From assembly GCA_009760855.2 (NCBI GenBank), contig WPIO01000049.1, positions 1,537,501 to 1,587,500 of the forward strand: 50,000 bases of DNA. The letters are read 5' to 3'. Numbering within the stretch: position 1 is the first letter of the stretch; every line of letters starts with the position of its first letter. The notes beneath the pieces are model-generated. The model was not told where the DNA came from, did not search any database, and saw nothing but the letters and a program-made list of their open reading frames with translations. The DNA comes from Cristatella mucedo (Eukaryota > Bryozoa > Phylactolaemata > Cristatellidae). Position numbers and translations under genes: made by a program. This document shows positions 1 through 12,784 of the stretch, piece by piece.

Positions 1-195
1 GACACACCGTAGGCTCGCTTGCTCGGTCCACCCCTGTTGGATCGGTCGGGGGGGGATGGTGGGGGTGGTGCGCTGGCAGCCCACGGCCCCCTTCACCGGC
101 CTTCTGTGCTGCTCGGTTCTCTGTCGCTCTGCTCTGAGTGCAGACGCGACTCGCGCCCCGTCCTAGAGCTGCGAGCAGGCCACCTAATGTTGCAG

Positions 196-367
196 CTACA
201 AGCTCCGCACCGAGATCATGCTGCTGCGTGAGGAGTTCGCTCACAGCGTCGGCTGGATATCGGAGGCGCTCGACACGATCATCGTGACTGCTCAGGACAT
301 GAAAGAGAGCAAGGTGCTGCAGGAGATCCTCTACCTGGTCCTTGTGACGGGCAACTTCCTGAATGCG
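196..367 (+). CDS. Formin exon: FH2 domain, central helices
   Basis: The acceptor is ...atgttgcag at 195 and the donor gcg|gtgaga follows 367. One base completes a split codon, then 57 codons starting YKLRTEIML. It contains the conserved FH2 stretch '[17 protein letters not shown]', which continues into the next exon. It is the first exon visible; upstream FH2 exons are outside the window. Confidence 0.9.
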
Positions 368-1791
368 GTGAGAGATTGCAGCAGCAGCAGTAGCATAAAA
401 TCTGCTTGCTCTCCTAGTTAGAGCTGCCTGTGCCCTTCAGTTGGTGTAGAAACGGAGGAGGAGGATGAGGATCATTCAAACCCCCGACGTGCCTAGCCCT
501 GAAGCCGCCACTGCAGCCATGCAATCATCGGGCAGCACCGATGCAGCGAGCTCGGACCATCGGCACCGCTCTGAATCGCGAGTCTCAGCTGCCCATACGT
601 GTGTGCCTGCGAGTGCATGCCTACGTACCCGTGCATATGTGCACTACGTATGTGCGTGCAAGGTTGCTGCTAGCAAGCACCGTTTGTGCAGCAAGCGCCT
701 AGACACATCCTGTATAGGTGCTGACTTGCACACACGGTACTTCGCTTGCAATGGGTCGTTAAGTGCCTTAACATAGAGTTTCGGTAATCTTAGGGTGCCA
801 TGCAAATCATGTTTAGTGTTATTAGTATTCGTCTCGAATGTCAAGCTATCAGAAATAGCCGATTTGTCACACTCGGAGAAAATGCCACACGGCGTGGCAA
901 CCGCACTGCAAGCTCTAAAGAAAAGGGCATCGGAGCAAGGGAATCGGTTCAAGGGAATCGGGAAAGGTCATCGGAGCAAGGGGCATCGTAGCAAGGGGCA
1001 TGGCTTCTTTTGGAGGCTTGCTGCCTCCTCCTCGCCTCGTCGTCGCCTGCAGAGGATCGTCCTGCAGTTGCCTCCGGTTTCATTATTCTGACCCGGTCGC
1101 CTACTGCTGCTAGGTCGCTGCCTAGCAGCGCAGAGAGCTGCTGCCTATGCTGCTCTGTGGCAGCACCGCCGCGGTTACTGTGCCGAGCTCTGGAGCAGAC
1201 ACTATCCTCTGCTCTAGGAAGAGACTGTCCCACTCTCCACCCCTAGTGCTGCGGCGGTGTTATGAGACTGCCGAGGCAAGCAGTGTGCTTCTTTCCAGCG
1301 GCCACACCTATGGTTGTGCACTCACCGCCTCGGCAGACTGTGCGAGAAGATGCATGCACGACACTAACTTGCTACCGAGTGTGCGGCTGCGGGAGCATTG
1401 CAAAAGTCCAGAATCGAGGTGCAGGTCGAGGCTGTAACTTCCTCTGTCTCGGCCTCTTGCTGTGCTCAATCAAGCTCGTGAGCGATCGCCCACTCTTTGC
1501 CACGTCTTAATTCCGAATCTTACAACATCGCTAGCCCTTGATTAAGCGGGGGTCTTTGCGGGTCATTGGAAAGTTTCCTAAAACGAGGTCAGTGTCTTGG
1601 AATCTATCAAACGAAATTCAGTCGCCGCTCTTCGGACTGCATGAACGATCAAATCTTTCCATCCTCAAACAACTGTTGCATCATCGCTACGTTGCAGCAG
1701 CCGGAGAGGAGTGAAAGCTTTGGAGCCCATACACATCGCTCGCTCGCATGAGCCGCCTGCCATGTGTCCCGCTCGTGCCCGTGTGTGAGTG

Positions 1792-1824
<33 letters not shown>

Positions 1825-1861
1825 TCTCCCTCTCTCTTTCTCTCCCTCTCTCTTTCTCTCC

Positions 1862-1913
<52 letters not shown>

Positions 1914-3107
1914 CTCTCTCTCTCTCTCTGTCTCTCTCTTCCCCCTCTCTCTCCCTCCCTCCCTCTCTCTCTCTCTCTGTTTACTCTCCGGCTGCTGAGC
2001 CGCACGCCGGTGGCACGCATGAATAGCCCAGCCTCTAGTTGCGCCGGCGGCAAACAGTCGCGCACGCTGAATGAGACGCGCGCGAGCGGGCGTGGGACGT
2101 CGCTATTGACGGCAACCTGTTGCCAGAAGAAAGCCGGTGGGGCCGTCCAGCTCTCAACGAGTAGCCAGGCGGCTGCGTGTGGCCCGGGTCTGGCCGCCTG
2201 GCTGCCGGTGCTCGTTAACTGGTGAGCGACGAGGCGAAGCCGGGCGCTTTGTGCCTGCCGGCGCCGAACGGCTGCACGGCGATGCGCAGCCGTCCGCGAG
2301 CTCTCGGGTCGAGCTGACTAAATTCGACTTGTTGTTCTGCCAGCGCACGCCCTTTTCTCGCCGCGTTCGCTCTGAGTCCGCGCCACCCTAGCCAAATAGC
2401 CTTCGAAAGGAGCTGCACAATGGCTCGGCACGCAGGCTCGCTCGGCCAACAAACGGTCGCACCCGTAAAGTAGCGGTCCCTGTTTGTTCCGGCGGCTGCT
2501 GCCCGATGGAGCGAGGTGCACGCTGGCTCACTGCCGCCTCGCCTCGTCGCCAGTGTTGCCTTGCGAGGCCTGGCCGTCGGTGTGGCTGGCGACGCCCCTC
2601 CTCTTAGCCCTCCCTCTCTTCCCCTTCTCTTAGCCCTCCCTCTCTTGCCCTCCTCCTCCTCTTCTTCTTCCTTCCCATCGTCCTCCTCCTCATCCACCTC
2701 CTCCTTCTCCTCGCAGAGTTGAGGGGCGTGACCGTGAGTCGCTGGGGTGCTGGGTTTGCACTGCTCTTGCTCGTTGCATTCCATGCCGCCGGCCGTCGGG
2801 ATGCTTGCCCACTCAGGCTCAGGCTGGACACCCTGTAAATAGGGCAACATCGCCCAAGACTGAGCCCACGTCAAGGGGCCTGCGGCTGGCGCTCGAAACC
2901 TGGCTTCCTGGGTACATTGTTCTGCGCGTGGCCGTGAACAACTGGTGGCCCAGTGCCTCTTCGCTTGCTTGCTCGCTTGCTCGGCCGGCACCTGTTTTTT
3001 ACCATTGCAAGTTGGGCACCGGCTGCCGCCAACGTCGGTGTCGCATTTGATCTCATGGAATTAGATTGGTCTTCGGTAGTGGAATACCTAGATACGTGGT
3101 ACCCGAT

Positions 3108-3199
<92 letters not shown>

Positions 3200-6100
3200 G
3201 AGAAACAAAGAGAGAAAGACAGAGACAGAGAGTGACAGGCAGACAAACAGGCAGACAAAGAGACCGAGAGAGAGACAGAGACAGATCAAGGTGTATCGTG
3301 CCGCCTGACGTAGCTCCGTGGCTCGGCCCGTGGCTGTGTCTGGACCTGCCGAGCGGCCAACAAGTGACACCCATCCCCCATCATGCGAAGCCGTCGTGCA
3401 AGAGCCGATGTCGGGGCGGGATCAGCGATCAGACATCCTCGGGCTATCGGGGCCATACTTGCGGTCCCTTCCCTTGCTCGAAATTCGCACTGAGGTAGCC
3501 GAAGCAGTGCAAAAGATAAAACCTCGAAGAGCTGCAGCAGATGGTCGATCGGAGCGAACTCCTTTGACCTTCGACGGCACATCCGCCTGCATCATCGACT
3601 GTCGTGCAGTCACGTGGGATCCCGTGCTTCTGACGTCGGCGCTCGGTTGATGTTCTGTTTTTGGCTCGTAAATTGAAGGCGAACGTCCCGCTGCTTGCAC
3701 CTCTGTAAACATGTGCCTTGCTGAATGCGCAGCAGTGTGGTGGGTTTAACAAACACATTGTCTCGACTTACGATCAGGGGGGCAGGTCGATTGCTTCAGC
3801 ATTCAGTGTTCGTCCCACATTGATAGCTTCAATAGAATTACGCTTCCGATCCAGGCCTTGCTAGTCCACATGTAGATTGTGGCCTTTTTGCTATCGGTTA
3901 AATCACTGCTGCCCTTGATTCGAAGGGGTTATTTGCTCGATCGGTAATAGTAATAATAATACTACTAATAATACATTTGATACAGCGACCTCAGAGAACT
4001 CGATCTCATTCTGGGCACGTTGCATTTGCTGCAAAGGAAGCATGATCGAATGGTTAATGCACCGGTGACATAATCTGTCGATTTTAGTCACACTAAAGCA
4101 CACCTTCCCTTGACATTAACACACACTTACACACTCGCTCACGTTCGTGAGGGCCATATATGCAGCCGACTTTGCGGCCAATGCGACTGGAGAGTGGCAA
4201 AGTACGACAAGGCGATAATAATAATAACAACGATGACAAATCCTTTGTGTTTCGCCCTCTGACCTTTTCTAGGCACTTTACATGTGCTGCTGGAAAAGGA
4301 CTTTCGTCAGCTCAAGAATTGATAGTGCGCAGGCAATTTCCGCATGAGTAAAGTACAACTCTGCACGTCGGTCCAAATGCTTTAAGAAACCACCTGTTCC
4401 TAAGCTTCCTTTTAAATGTCGATCAACGGCAGCTATCGGTTGCACTGGCAGCACAGCAGGCAGCAGTGTGGTGCATACCTCTCACATCACCGGTAGACCT
4501 GCCCACCCCCCCCCGACCCCCCTCCAGGCCCCCACCATATGTCCCGAACTCTTTGGGTGCTTTCACTCTTGCCACTTGCCGAGCTCGGAATTTGCACTCG
4601 TCGAAACTCCTCCTGCACATAGACAGGAAGTGCCCATGAGATGCCCTGCGTTTAAAGAAGATAATGTAGTTAACTTGAAGGCGCACCGAAGCTAGGTTAC
4701 TTCCATTTGCTATGGCGAAACGCAGCACCAGATGCTATCGAATAAAGTGGTGTCAGGATGTGCAGCCCGAATAAGCAACTGCTAACAATTAAAACGTTCG
4801 TTTGACCATCATGCGCAATTTTGCAAGGTCTTACACTTTTGGCATTGACTTCTTGCTCGTATTTATTCAGGTTTCCTGCACTGCATGCATGCATATGACG
4901 GCAAACAGTCAGCTGTGCAATCTGTGACACACTTCTGTTCTTGCCAATGTGGTCTGTACACTTCACTGGTTTGACACAGTGGTTTAGGTGCTCGCCCCGA
5001 CCAAGGTCAAGGTGAATGTATTTGATGGCCGAGGTAGTTGGCTCAAGCCCCGTAGTATATGTGAAGCGGCTGAATAGAAATTAAGTTCTCTTGGGTGCTA
5101 TACAAATAAATCATAATAATATTATTATTATACATAGCATTACGGCATAAGGAACTGCACCGGGAGCGGCGGTGCCAAGCAGTGCTCGTGCGATTCTCTA
5201 GCAAGTCTGGCAACGTCAGGGTAATAATAATAATAATAATATTGCACTTGATAAAGCGCCCTCAGAGAACTTAATCTCTTTCTAGGCGCTTTACATTTGC
5301 TGCAAAGTGATACGCAATAGAATAGAATAGAATAGAAGGAGTCACTTTTCAGGGCGCTTACCCCGGCGACGCTGCCGGCTTCAAGCTGACTTCGCTGCTG
5401 AAGTTGGCGGAGATGCGCTCAAACAAGCCTCGCATGAATCTCCTGCACGTCGTAGTCATGGTGAGTGCCAGCAGCAGGTGATTCGAGCGAGCGAGCGTGG
5501 GCGCGCCCGGGCAGCCTGACGCCGAAGTCAGCTGCCCATTGCTGCTGCACACCGCTGGTCTGCTGCGAGCCACAGAGCATACGGCCGGCAGGTGGCCAAT
5601 TGCCCGCTGTTCAATGGACGCCGTTTTTTAGCAAGCGGAGAAGCGAAATCCCAAGCTCCTCGGGCTGCCGGACGAGATGAAGTATCTGAAGAACACGGCG
5701 GAGTGAGTCACCAGCTGACGCCGCGCGAAACCGGCCCACGTGACCCCTCGTGCTGCCTCTGCTTGCTCGCCAGTTAGGCTGCGGCAGTGCTAGCAATCGC
5801 TCTGTCGTCCGATTGGCCGATGCTGTTTGGGCTGTCGCCACGGCTGACGTTGGTGACCAATTATCGAATTCGAGCGCATGAGCGAGGTAGGTCAACGTTG
5901 ACCCTCTCGTTCGATCGCCCCCGCGCACAGTATCAACACGGAGGCACTGACGAGCGACATCAAGGTCCTGCAGACGAAGCTGACCAGCTACAGCGAGCAG
6001 CTCGAGTCGGCATCGGCCGACATGCGCGCTCAGTTCACGCAGTTCCTGACAACGGCCACGCAGGAGCTCGGCGTCCTCGAGCGAGACATCAAGGAGCTGG

Positions 6101-9100
6101 AGACGGTGCGGCTCGAGCTGGTCGAGTACTTTGCCGAAGATACCGCCACGTTCAAGCTGGAGGAATGCTTCAACATCATGAGGTGAGCGGCAGCGGCGAT
6201 GGCAAGGCCAGGGCGGCAGCAGAGGCGGTGCTGCCGCCCTGGCCCAACGTGCTGCTGGCGACAACGATGGCGACGACGACGATGATGACAGTCCGAGCGT
6301 TTTGTCTTGCCTGTTTTTGGAAGCCCGCGGAAGCCGCCCCAGCGGCTCTCTCTTGCACTGGCCGCCGAATGAGACAGACGGTGCAGCGGCTGCGGCTGCG
6401 GCGGCGCCTGCTGGAGACACGGGGGGGGGCACTGGGACTACCGCTTCGGCTCGTGCTTTGCCCGCGAGGCGCAAGAGATGCAATGTCTGCTTTGAGGTCT
6501 GTGCCTTCACTTCGGGGCGTTGTGGAATTCAAGAGTTTGCTTAGTTTGCTCGTCTGCCGCTGCCACGTCAATGAGACTGTAGAATCAGGTTCTTTTTACT
6601 GTAAACTGCCTATCGCCGTCCCAAATCTTACTGCGGTCTACACACCTCTCGTTTAACGAACCGCTATCGGCAGATGGCGACGCTAAGCCACAGCAGGGCT
6701 GAAACTGAGTGCTCACCACACGCGCTCACCACCCACGACCGCCCTTCCTTTGGGCGAGTCCCACTGCCGCCGCCGCCACATTGTCGCGAAAGAAGGGCAG
6801 CATAGTGGTCGGCGCGGTGTTAAGATGGGTTGGTGGACACAGCTGCGCTGACCAGCCGTGACGAAGGTGCTGCGCCTGCGCACGGCCGCTCCTTTGACGA
6901 GTCGATTCCTTTCACGCCGTCGCGGTCTGCCATCTTGCAGGACGTTTACGGAGAAATTCAGGCGAGCGGTTCACGAAAACAAGCAGCGCGAATTGCTGGA
7001 GAAGAAGCAGCAGCAGCGACAAATGCAGAAGGCTGAGCAGCAGCAGCAGCAGCAGCCGAATGGCTTCAGCAGCCGGCAATCGACGTCCGGAAGGAGAGCC
7101 GTCGCCACGGCGGGAGGTGAGGAGACGTGCAGCCTGCGCCGAGCGCTTGGGCACGGCGTTTGCGATGCCGCGGCCACCGCCGATGCCCCCATGCGCTGCC
7201 CTCGTGCGTTCTTGCCACCACGCCTCTCGGCCTTCACACTTTGCTGAACCGCCGCCTCGCGCCTCTGCAGACGACAACCAGAGTGCCTCCGTCGTCTCGT
7301 CGGAGGACGAAGGCTACATTGTGAACAGCATCCTTGGCGACATTCGGAGCGGCTTCATTCAGAAGAAGAACCTGGGTGACGCTGCCTTCCACGTGGCCAA
7401 GGTTAAGAAGGTAGGCGGGTCAGGCGTCAAGGGGCAGGCCGTGCCCTGAGAGCGGCCATCGCTGGCTACTCTGGCCGAAAGAGATGCCAGGTCGGTGAGA
7501 GCTGCTTCGCACTTTCGTCTGGGTGGGCGTGAGGTGGGCGTCGTAGGATGGACGCTCGGCATTTCGAGCCTCGACGAGATGGCCCTGAAACACGCCTATT
7601 TAGGACAGCATTTAGTGGGTCCCTGTGATTCGTCCTTCACGTGCTTGTGCGTGCTGACACTGTGCATGCTGCCACTAACCACATTTGCATGCTGACCCCG
7701 TGCATGTCACCCCTAACCATATTATTCATTTTGTTTGTTTTTCAAGCATGATTTTACTCACCATTCAATTGCATTTCACCTTGCAGCAAATGTAAAGCGC
7801 CTAGAAAGAGATTAAGTTCTCTGAGGGCACTTTATTAAGTGCAATATTGTTATCATTATTATTATTATGGCCGCACAGCAAGTGGAACCCGGTGGTGCCG
7901 GCGGCGGCAGCAGCGCACAGTCGTTGAGGCCAGTGGATGCCACTGGCAGAGAGCGGCTCTCCGCCTCTGACGCTGGCGTGCGGAAGAGGGGACGACACAG
8001 CGCACAGTTTCTGTCGTGCGTTGTGCAGGTGATGCTAGACCCGTCGGGTGCCAGCGACGGTCAGAGGAGCACCGTGTCGTCACCAGCAGCAGACAGCTTG
8101 GACGGCGGTGTGGCGTCCAAAGTCGCACGAGACTCGTATCCTGATGCCGATTCTTCATCCACTGGCTCTGCGGCCGTGCCAGACACGCAGAAGCACTTCG
8201 TGTTCCAGAAGGCCGCTAATTCCGATGCAGGAGAAGGAGCTCACGTGCTAGCCTCCCTGGCAGAAGAGGTAAGGGTTGGGTTTGGTAGTGGCATGTCAGC
8301 TGGGGGGGGGGGTTGATGTGCAGGCTTCAATCAATTGTGGCAATTTTTACCTGTACATTTTCGAATGGAATGCACTCTGTGAGCCAAGGCCGCGGCTGGC
8401 TCCTCGTCTTTGTCACTTTTTATGAGTGCCTGTAGGAGGTGCGTTCATGCGTGTGTACTTGCCCACCTATCTGTGTGAACCTAAGTGTTTTCTATACTTC
8501 CACATATCTGCCATCATGGCTTGGTCACCAACGTACCCCACCACCGACGCAACTGTCTCGCTGCTGTGTGCGTATGTGACCCTATGCTGTGCTACCTACG
8601 ATCTGTCTTGCTCCGTCATGTCACTTTTCTTGCTTGCTTTCGCGCAAGCCGAGAGTGCGACGTAATCTAATGTACCTCCGTCGTCTGTAACTCCACAAAA
8701 GACTTAGTGGGTGTTACTCAGGACAGTTTTCTCTAGAGCAATCGAAACCTAAGTAGCTTTCGGTAAGCATGGCCAGCAGAATTAATCTAATGAAGCAAAG
8801 AGCAAGTAAAAAGCACAGCTGAGTCAGGAGGGCAGTCGAGGAAGTGAGTAGCACGGTAGAAGTAGCTGCTCGTTGGAAAAGATGTGCCACAGTGGGCAGC
8901 AGGAGAGTAGATGTCGTTGCATAAGAATCGTGGAAGAGTGCACTCCACAGTGTGGCCGATCCCACCGGCCCGAATGACTTTTACCCAGAGGCTCGGTATA
9001 AATGAAGGAACCCTTGTGAAACTACACAGGTGACTGGTATGCCGATTGAAACTTGACCATCACGCGACTGGTTGAACACGTTTGGACACGTACGATTTGA

Positions 9101-12100
9101 ACCATGTCAGTGACTCGCCTGCCAATGACTGGTCGCTATTATCGATCGTTCAAGTGAGATGTCGTGATCGATAGCTTCAACTGCAGCCGATAGGTCAAGC
9201 AGACACCATCATCGCTGCTGTTTAGGATGCCGCTGGTCACACGGAGAGGAGCGTGCCTCCTAATAAGGGCTTGTCGTGTGCATGTCATGTTGATGCGTGC
9301 ACGCCCACATTCATGCGTGTGCACTTCATACTCGAGCGCACTCGTGATCGCTTACACATGAATGTACGCAAGCGTGTACTCGTGTGCATAGTAATAGGTC
9401 AGGAGGTAAGGTGCTCACTCTTCAAGACCGAGGTCGTGGGTTCGAATCCTGCAGTGGGCGACCCTTTATTGCCGACGGCAAGCAGTGGTAAGAGCCGTTG
9501 AGGCTCTTCTGCAGCTTTACAAATGAAGCTGTTAAAACCTCAAATCCTTTGGAGACCGTGCATTTAGTTCGTATGCTCCCAAAGTCTGGAACTCCCTCCC
9601 GACCTGCATCAGAACATCCCCTGACCTGACCACATTTAAAAGGAACTTAAAAAACACCTATTTAGGACAGCATTTAGTGGGTCCCTGTGATTCGTCCTTC
9701 ACGTGCTTATGCGTGCTGACACTGTGCATGCTGCCACTAACCACGTTTGCATGCTGACCCTGTGCATGTCACCCCTAACCATGTTATTCATTTTGTTTGT
9801 TTTTCAAGCATGATTTTACTTACCATTTAATTGCATTTCCCTTTGCAGCAAATGTAAAGCACCTAGAAAGAGATTAAGTTCTTTGAGGGCGCTTTATCAA
9901 GTACATTATTATTATTATTATTATTATCAGCTCATATTTATTTTTATTTATATATTTATTATCGAGCTCATACTGCACGAGGATGCCAATTAAATGTCAC
10001 GTCACGTGCTCGTTGCAGCAAGAGAGCAGCCCCTCAGCCACGCCGGCCGCTGCAGTCGCCGGCGCTGTGCAGGACGGCGGAGGCAGCCTCTCGAAGCGCA
10101 GGTCCCGTGTCATCCTCGACAACGATGAGGAGCTGATCGAGTTTCTCAGCACCGCACAGGCGCTCGCCGACCGCGAGAAGGAGCGAGGCAGCGGCGGCGG
10201 TGGCACACCCGATGGCGCCTTAGCCTCCGCCGAGGGCGAGTTCGCGCGCCAGATGAGCCTGCGACGTCGACGCGGGCAGCGTCGCGTTCCGACCAGCTTG
10301 TCGCTGCCCGTCATGAACCAGCGCGAGATCGCCGTGGATGCTGCCGCTGTGGCTGCTGCCGGCTCCGCTGCCACGCCTGCTGCCGCTGCCGGTGCAGCAG
10401 CACCAGCTTCGGGTAGGTAGCTGGCTGTGCTCGCACAGCTGCCGCAGTTGGCCTCCTGCTGCTCCAGCGCATGGCAGCTGCTGAGGCGGCCAATGGCTGC
10501 CCTCGTCAGAGCCTCCTTCCCTCCTACCTACCCCCTCCTCGACTCTGCTGTATTTCAGTAGTGCATCAATCGGTACTCTCATTATAAAAACTTGACATTG
10601 TGCTACGTCCCCCAAGGTCGAGGTGTAGCCCCTGATGCAAAAATTCTGGCTAAGCCATCATTACTAGCAATAATAATAATAACATGAATGCACGTGCATA
10701 CCGCATCAGAAAACTTAAATCTCTTTCCAGGCACTTTACATATGATTAAAGGAAGCATGATCAAATGGTTAGTCTGGATGCTGGATGCCAGACGAGTGCA
10801 ATCACAGTTGCTAGGCATAGTTCCATGGCACATGGATATTGTAATTGGACTCATTACGTGGCATGCCGGCAGCTAGCCGCCTTCGCTCGCTCGCACTCGC
10901 CACTCTCGGCGCCGTCGCCTCTGGCCAACCCTCTGAAAAGCGCGCGGCCTGCGCACACGCCCGCTCGCAGGTACCGGAAGTGTCGCACTGCCGTCCGACG
11001 AGAAGTCGCACGGGCTGCAGCGAGCGTCCAGCTGGCGAGTGCGCCTGGGATTGCAAGCCGACTCGTCGCCGGCGGGACCGGCTGCCAGCAACCGACAGAC
11101 GATGCGGCAGCTCGCCTCGGACGTGACCGCTCAGCCGCCGCTGCCATCGTCGTCATCGTCGTCTGCTGCTGCTGCTGCCTCTGCCGCTGCGCCGGCCATC
11201 GGCTCGCCAGTGCTCGCCATCCCGCTGGCTGCAATCGGCAACCGTGGCTCAATGACCGGCAGCACTGCAGCCTCAGCCGGCGAGCGCAGGCCGAGTCAGA
11301 CAGCTGCCTCGGCCTCTGCGGGCAAGGATCTTAGCAGCGCAGCAGCGCAATCTCCGACCCAGTCGAAGCCTGCAGTTGGCGGCAGCGGCGACGGAAGGCT
11401 GGGCAGTCTGAGCGGCGTGACAGCGGCTCTCGATGCCACCATCGAAGCGATGGAGAGAAACATGGCCGAAGGGCTGAGGCTCAATGGCGCCGTCGGCGAA
11501 GTCATCAATGGCACCAGCAGCAGCACCCCGGCCGGCAGCACTCCTGCCGGCAGCCTGGGCGCGCGGCGTCGACCGTCGTACATGGATGCCATCTCCCCAG
11601 GAAGGCGCTTCAGCACTGTCGATGGCGGCCGGGACGACAAAGCTTTGTGGAACCTTTCGGCTGACAAGAAGGAGCTGCTGCGGACCAGTGGCACGCCACT
11701 GCGAGGTTCGTGCGCTCGTCGCAGCTGCTGCTCCGACTCAGACAGTCTGTCCGATACTGTAGTTGGATAGTCTCTAAACCGTAGGTAGGCGATACCACTC
11801 AGAACACCGAGGCGGCGGGCTCAAAGAGACGTTTATTCAGCAAGGACGCCGAAGCGAGCCAGTACGCGACCGTCCTGCCCGGTGTCCTCGTCGTAACTGC
11901 CTCCTGGGCCTCTGCAGGCCATTGCTACGGCCAATAAACCAACAGAAGTGTCATAGATTTCTACTGGGCCATAAATAACTCTAGGCCATAAAGTGGCCAT
12001 AGTGGGAATGACAGGGCAATAAATGACATTGAGTCATTAACTATGAATGCCATAAATCAGCCACAGATACTGTTCAGCACCTGTTTTGCCTTGCGATCAT

Positions 12101-12711
12101 CAAGCACCACTGGCATGGTCTAACAGGTCACTTAACAAGCCCCATCACCTCTAGTACAACGAATTGCAGCATGATGTGCATCAATGTTCATGTGTGTGCG
12201 TGTGTGTCGGTATGTGTGCATGTTTTGCATGTGTGCGTTTGCCTTATGCGTTTGCGTATAACTCTGTCTAAAACTCCAAAAAGCCACGAGGACTAGGTGG
12301 TGACAGTGACAGTGACAGTGCTCACTTTGACGAGTATGCTTTACGTAGCTCACTGATGGTATTATACACCGTAGCTTTCCGCTCACCATCGGCGGTAGCC
12401 GGCAGAGAGCATCTAGCGAAGCAGAGTGAATGGCGAGAAGCATAGTTTGATTAGTGAATGGAAGTGGAGCAAGTACTGTGACTGGCAGATGAGATGTGGT
12501 AAGACAAAAGACAGCCCAGAATGTTTGACTTGCCGAAGGTAAAGCAAATGTTGCTGATCGCTAGGTAAGGCGGTTGCTTTTCACGACCTTGGCCCCCGAG
12601 GTCGTGGGTTCGAATCCTGTAGTGGGCGATCCTTAATCGCCACTGCAATCGGTGGTGATAGCCGTCAAGGCTCTTCTGTCGCTATACAAAAAGAGGCTGC
12701 TTAATCAGCTG

Positions 12712-12784
<73 letters not shown>

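Larger units (their letters stand above)
368..5352 (+). other. Formin intron (about 5 kb)
   Basis: Between two secure FH2 exons. It holds a (CT)n tract, a (GA)n tract, degenerate minus-strand LINE-A tails near 3945 and 4212, a SINE at 4969-5135 and another LINE-A tail at 5222. The remaining open frames have no recognisable domain and I do not call exons in them. Confidence 0.8.
8269..10018 (+). other. Formin intron with SINE and LINE tail
   Basis: Starts gtaagg and ends cgttgcag. It contains a SINE-2 copy (9393-9535) directly followed by a LINE-A 3' end (9540-9930). The first kilobase has no feature I can name. Confidence 0.75.

Noticed and set aside
1649-2225. Long Ser/Leu and Arg/Glu frames
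   Set aside because: Translations of the (CT)n tract in the formin intron.
2215-2991. 258-codon minus-strand frame with an acidic run
   Set aside because: Lies in the formin intron, GC-rich, with a low-complexity Glu run from a (TCC)n-like tract; no domain and no splice context.
5611-6510. 299-codon minus-strand frame
   Set aside because: Antisense to FH2 exons; the plus strand matches FH2 clearly.
9421-9460. Functional tRNA gene at the 'gggttcgaatcctgc' B-box
   Set aside because: No acceptor stem or anticodon arm; the same sequence recurs with a SINE body and tail.
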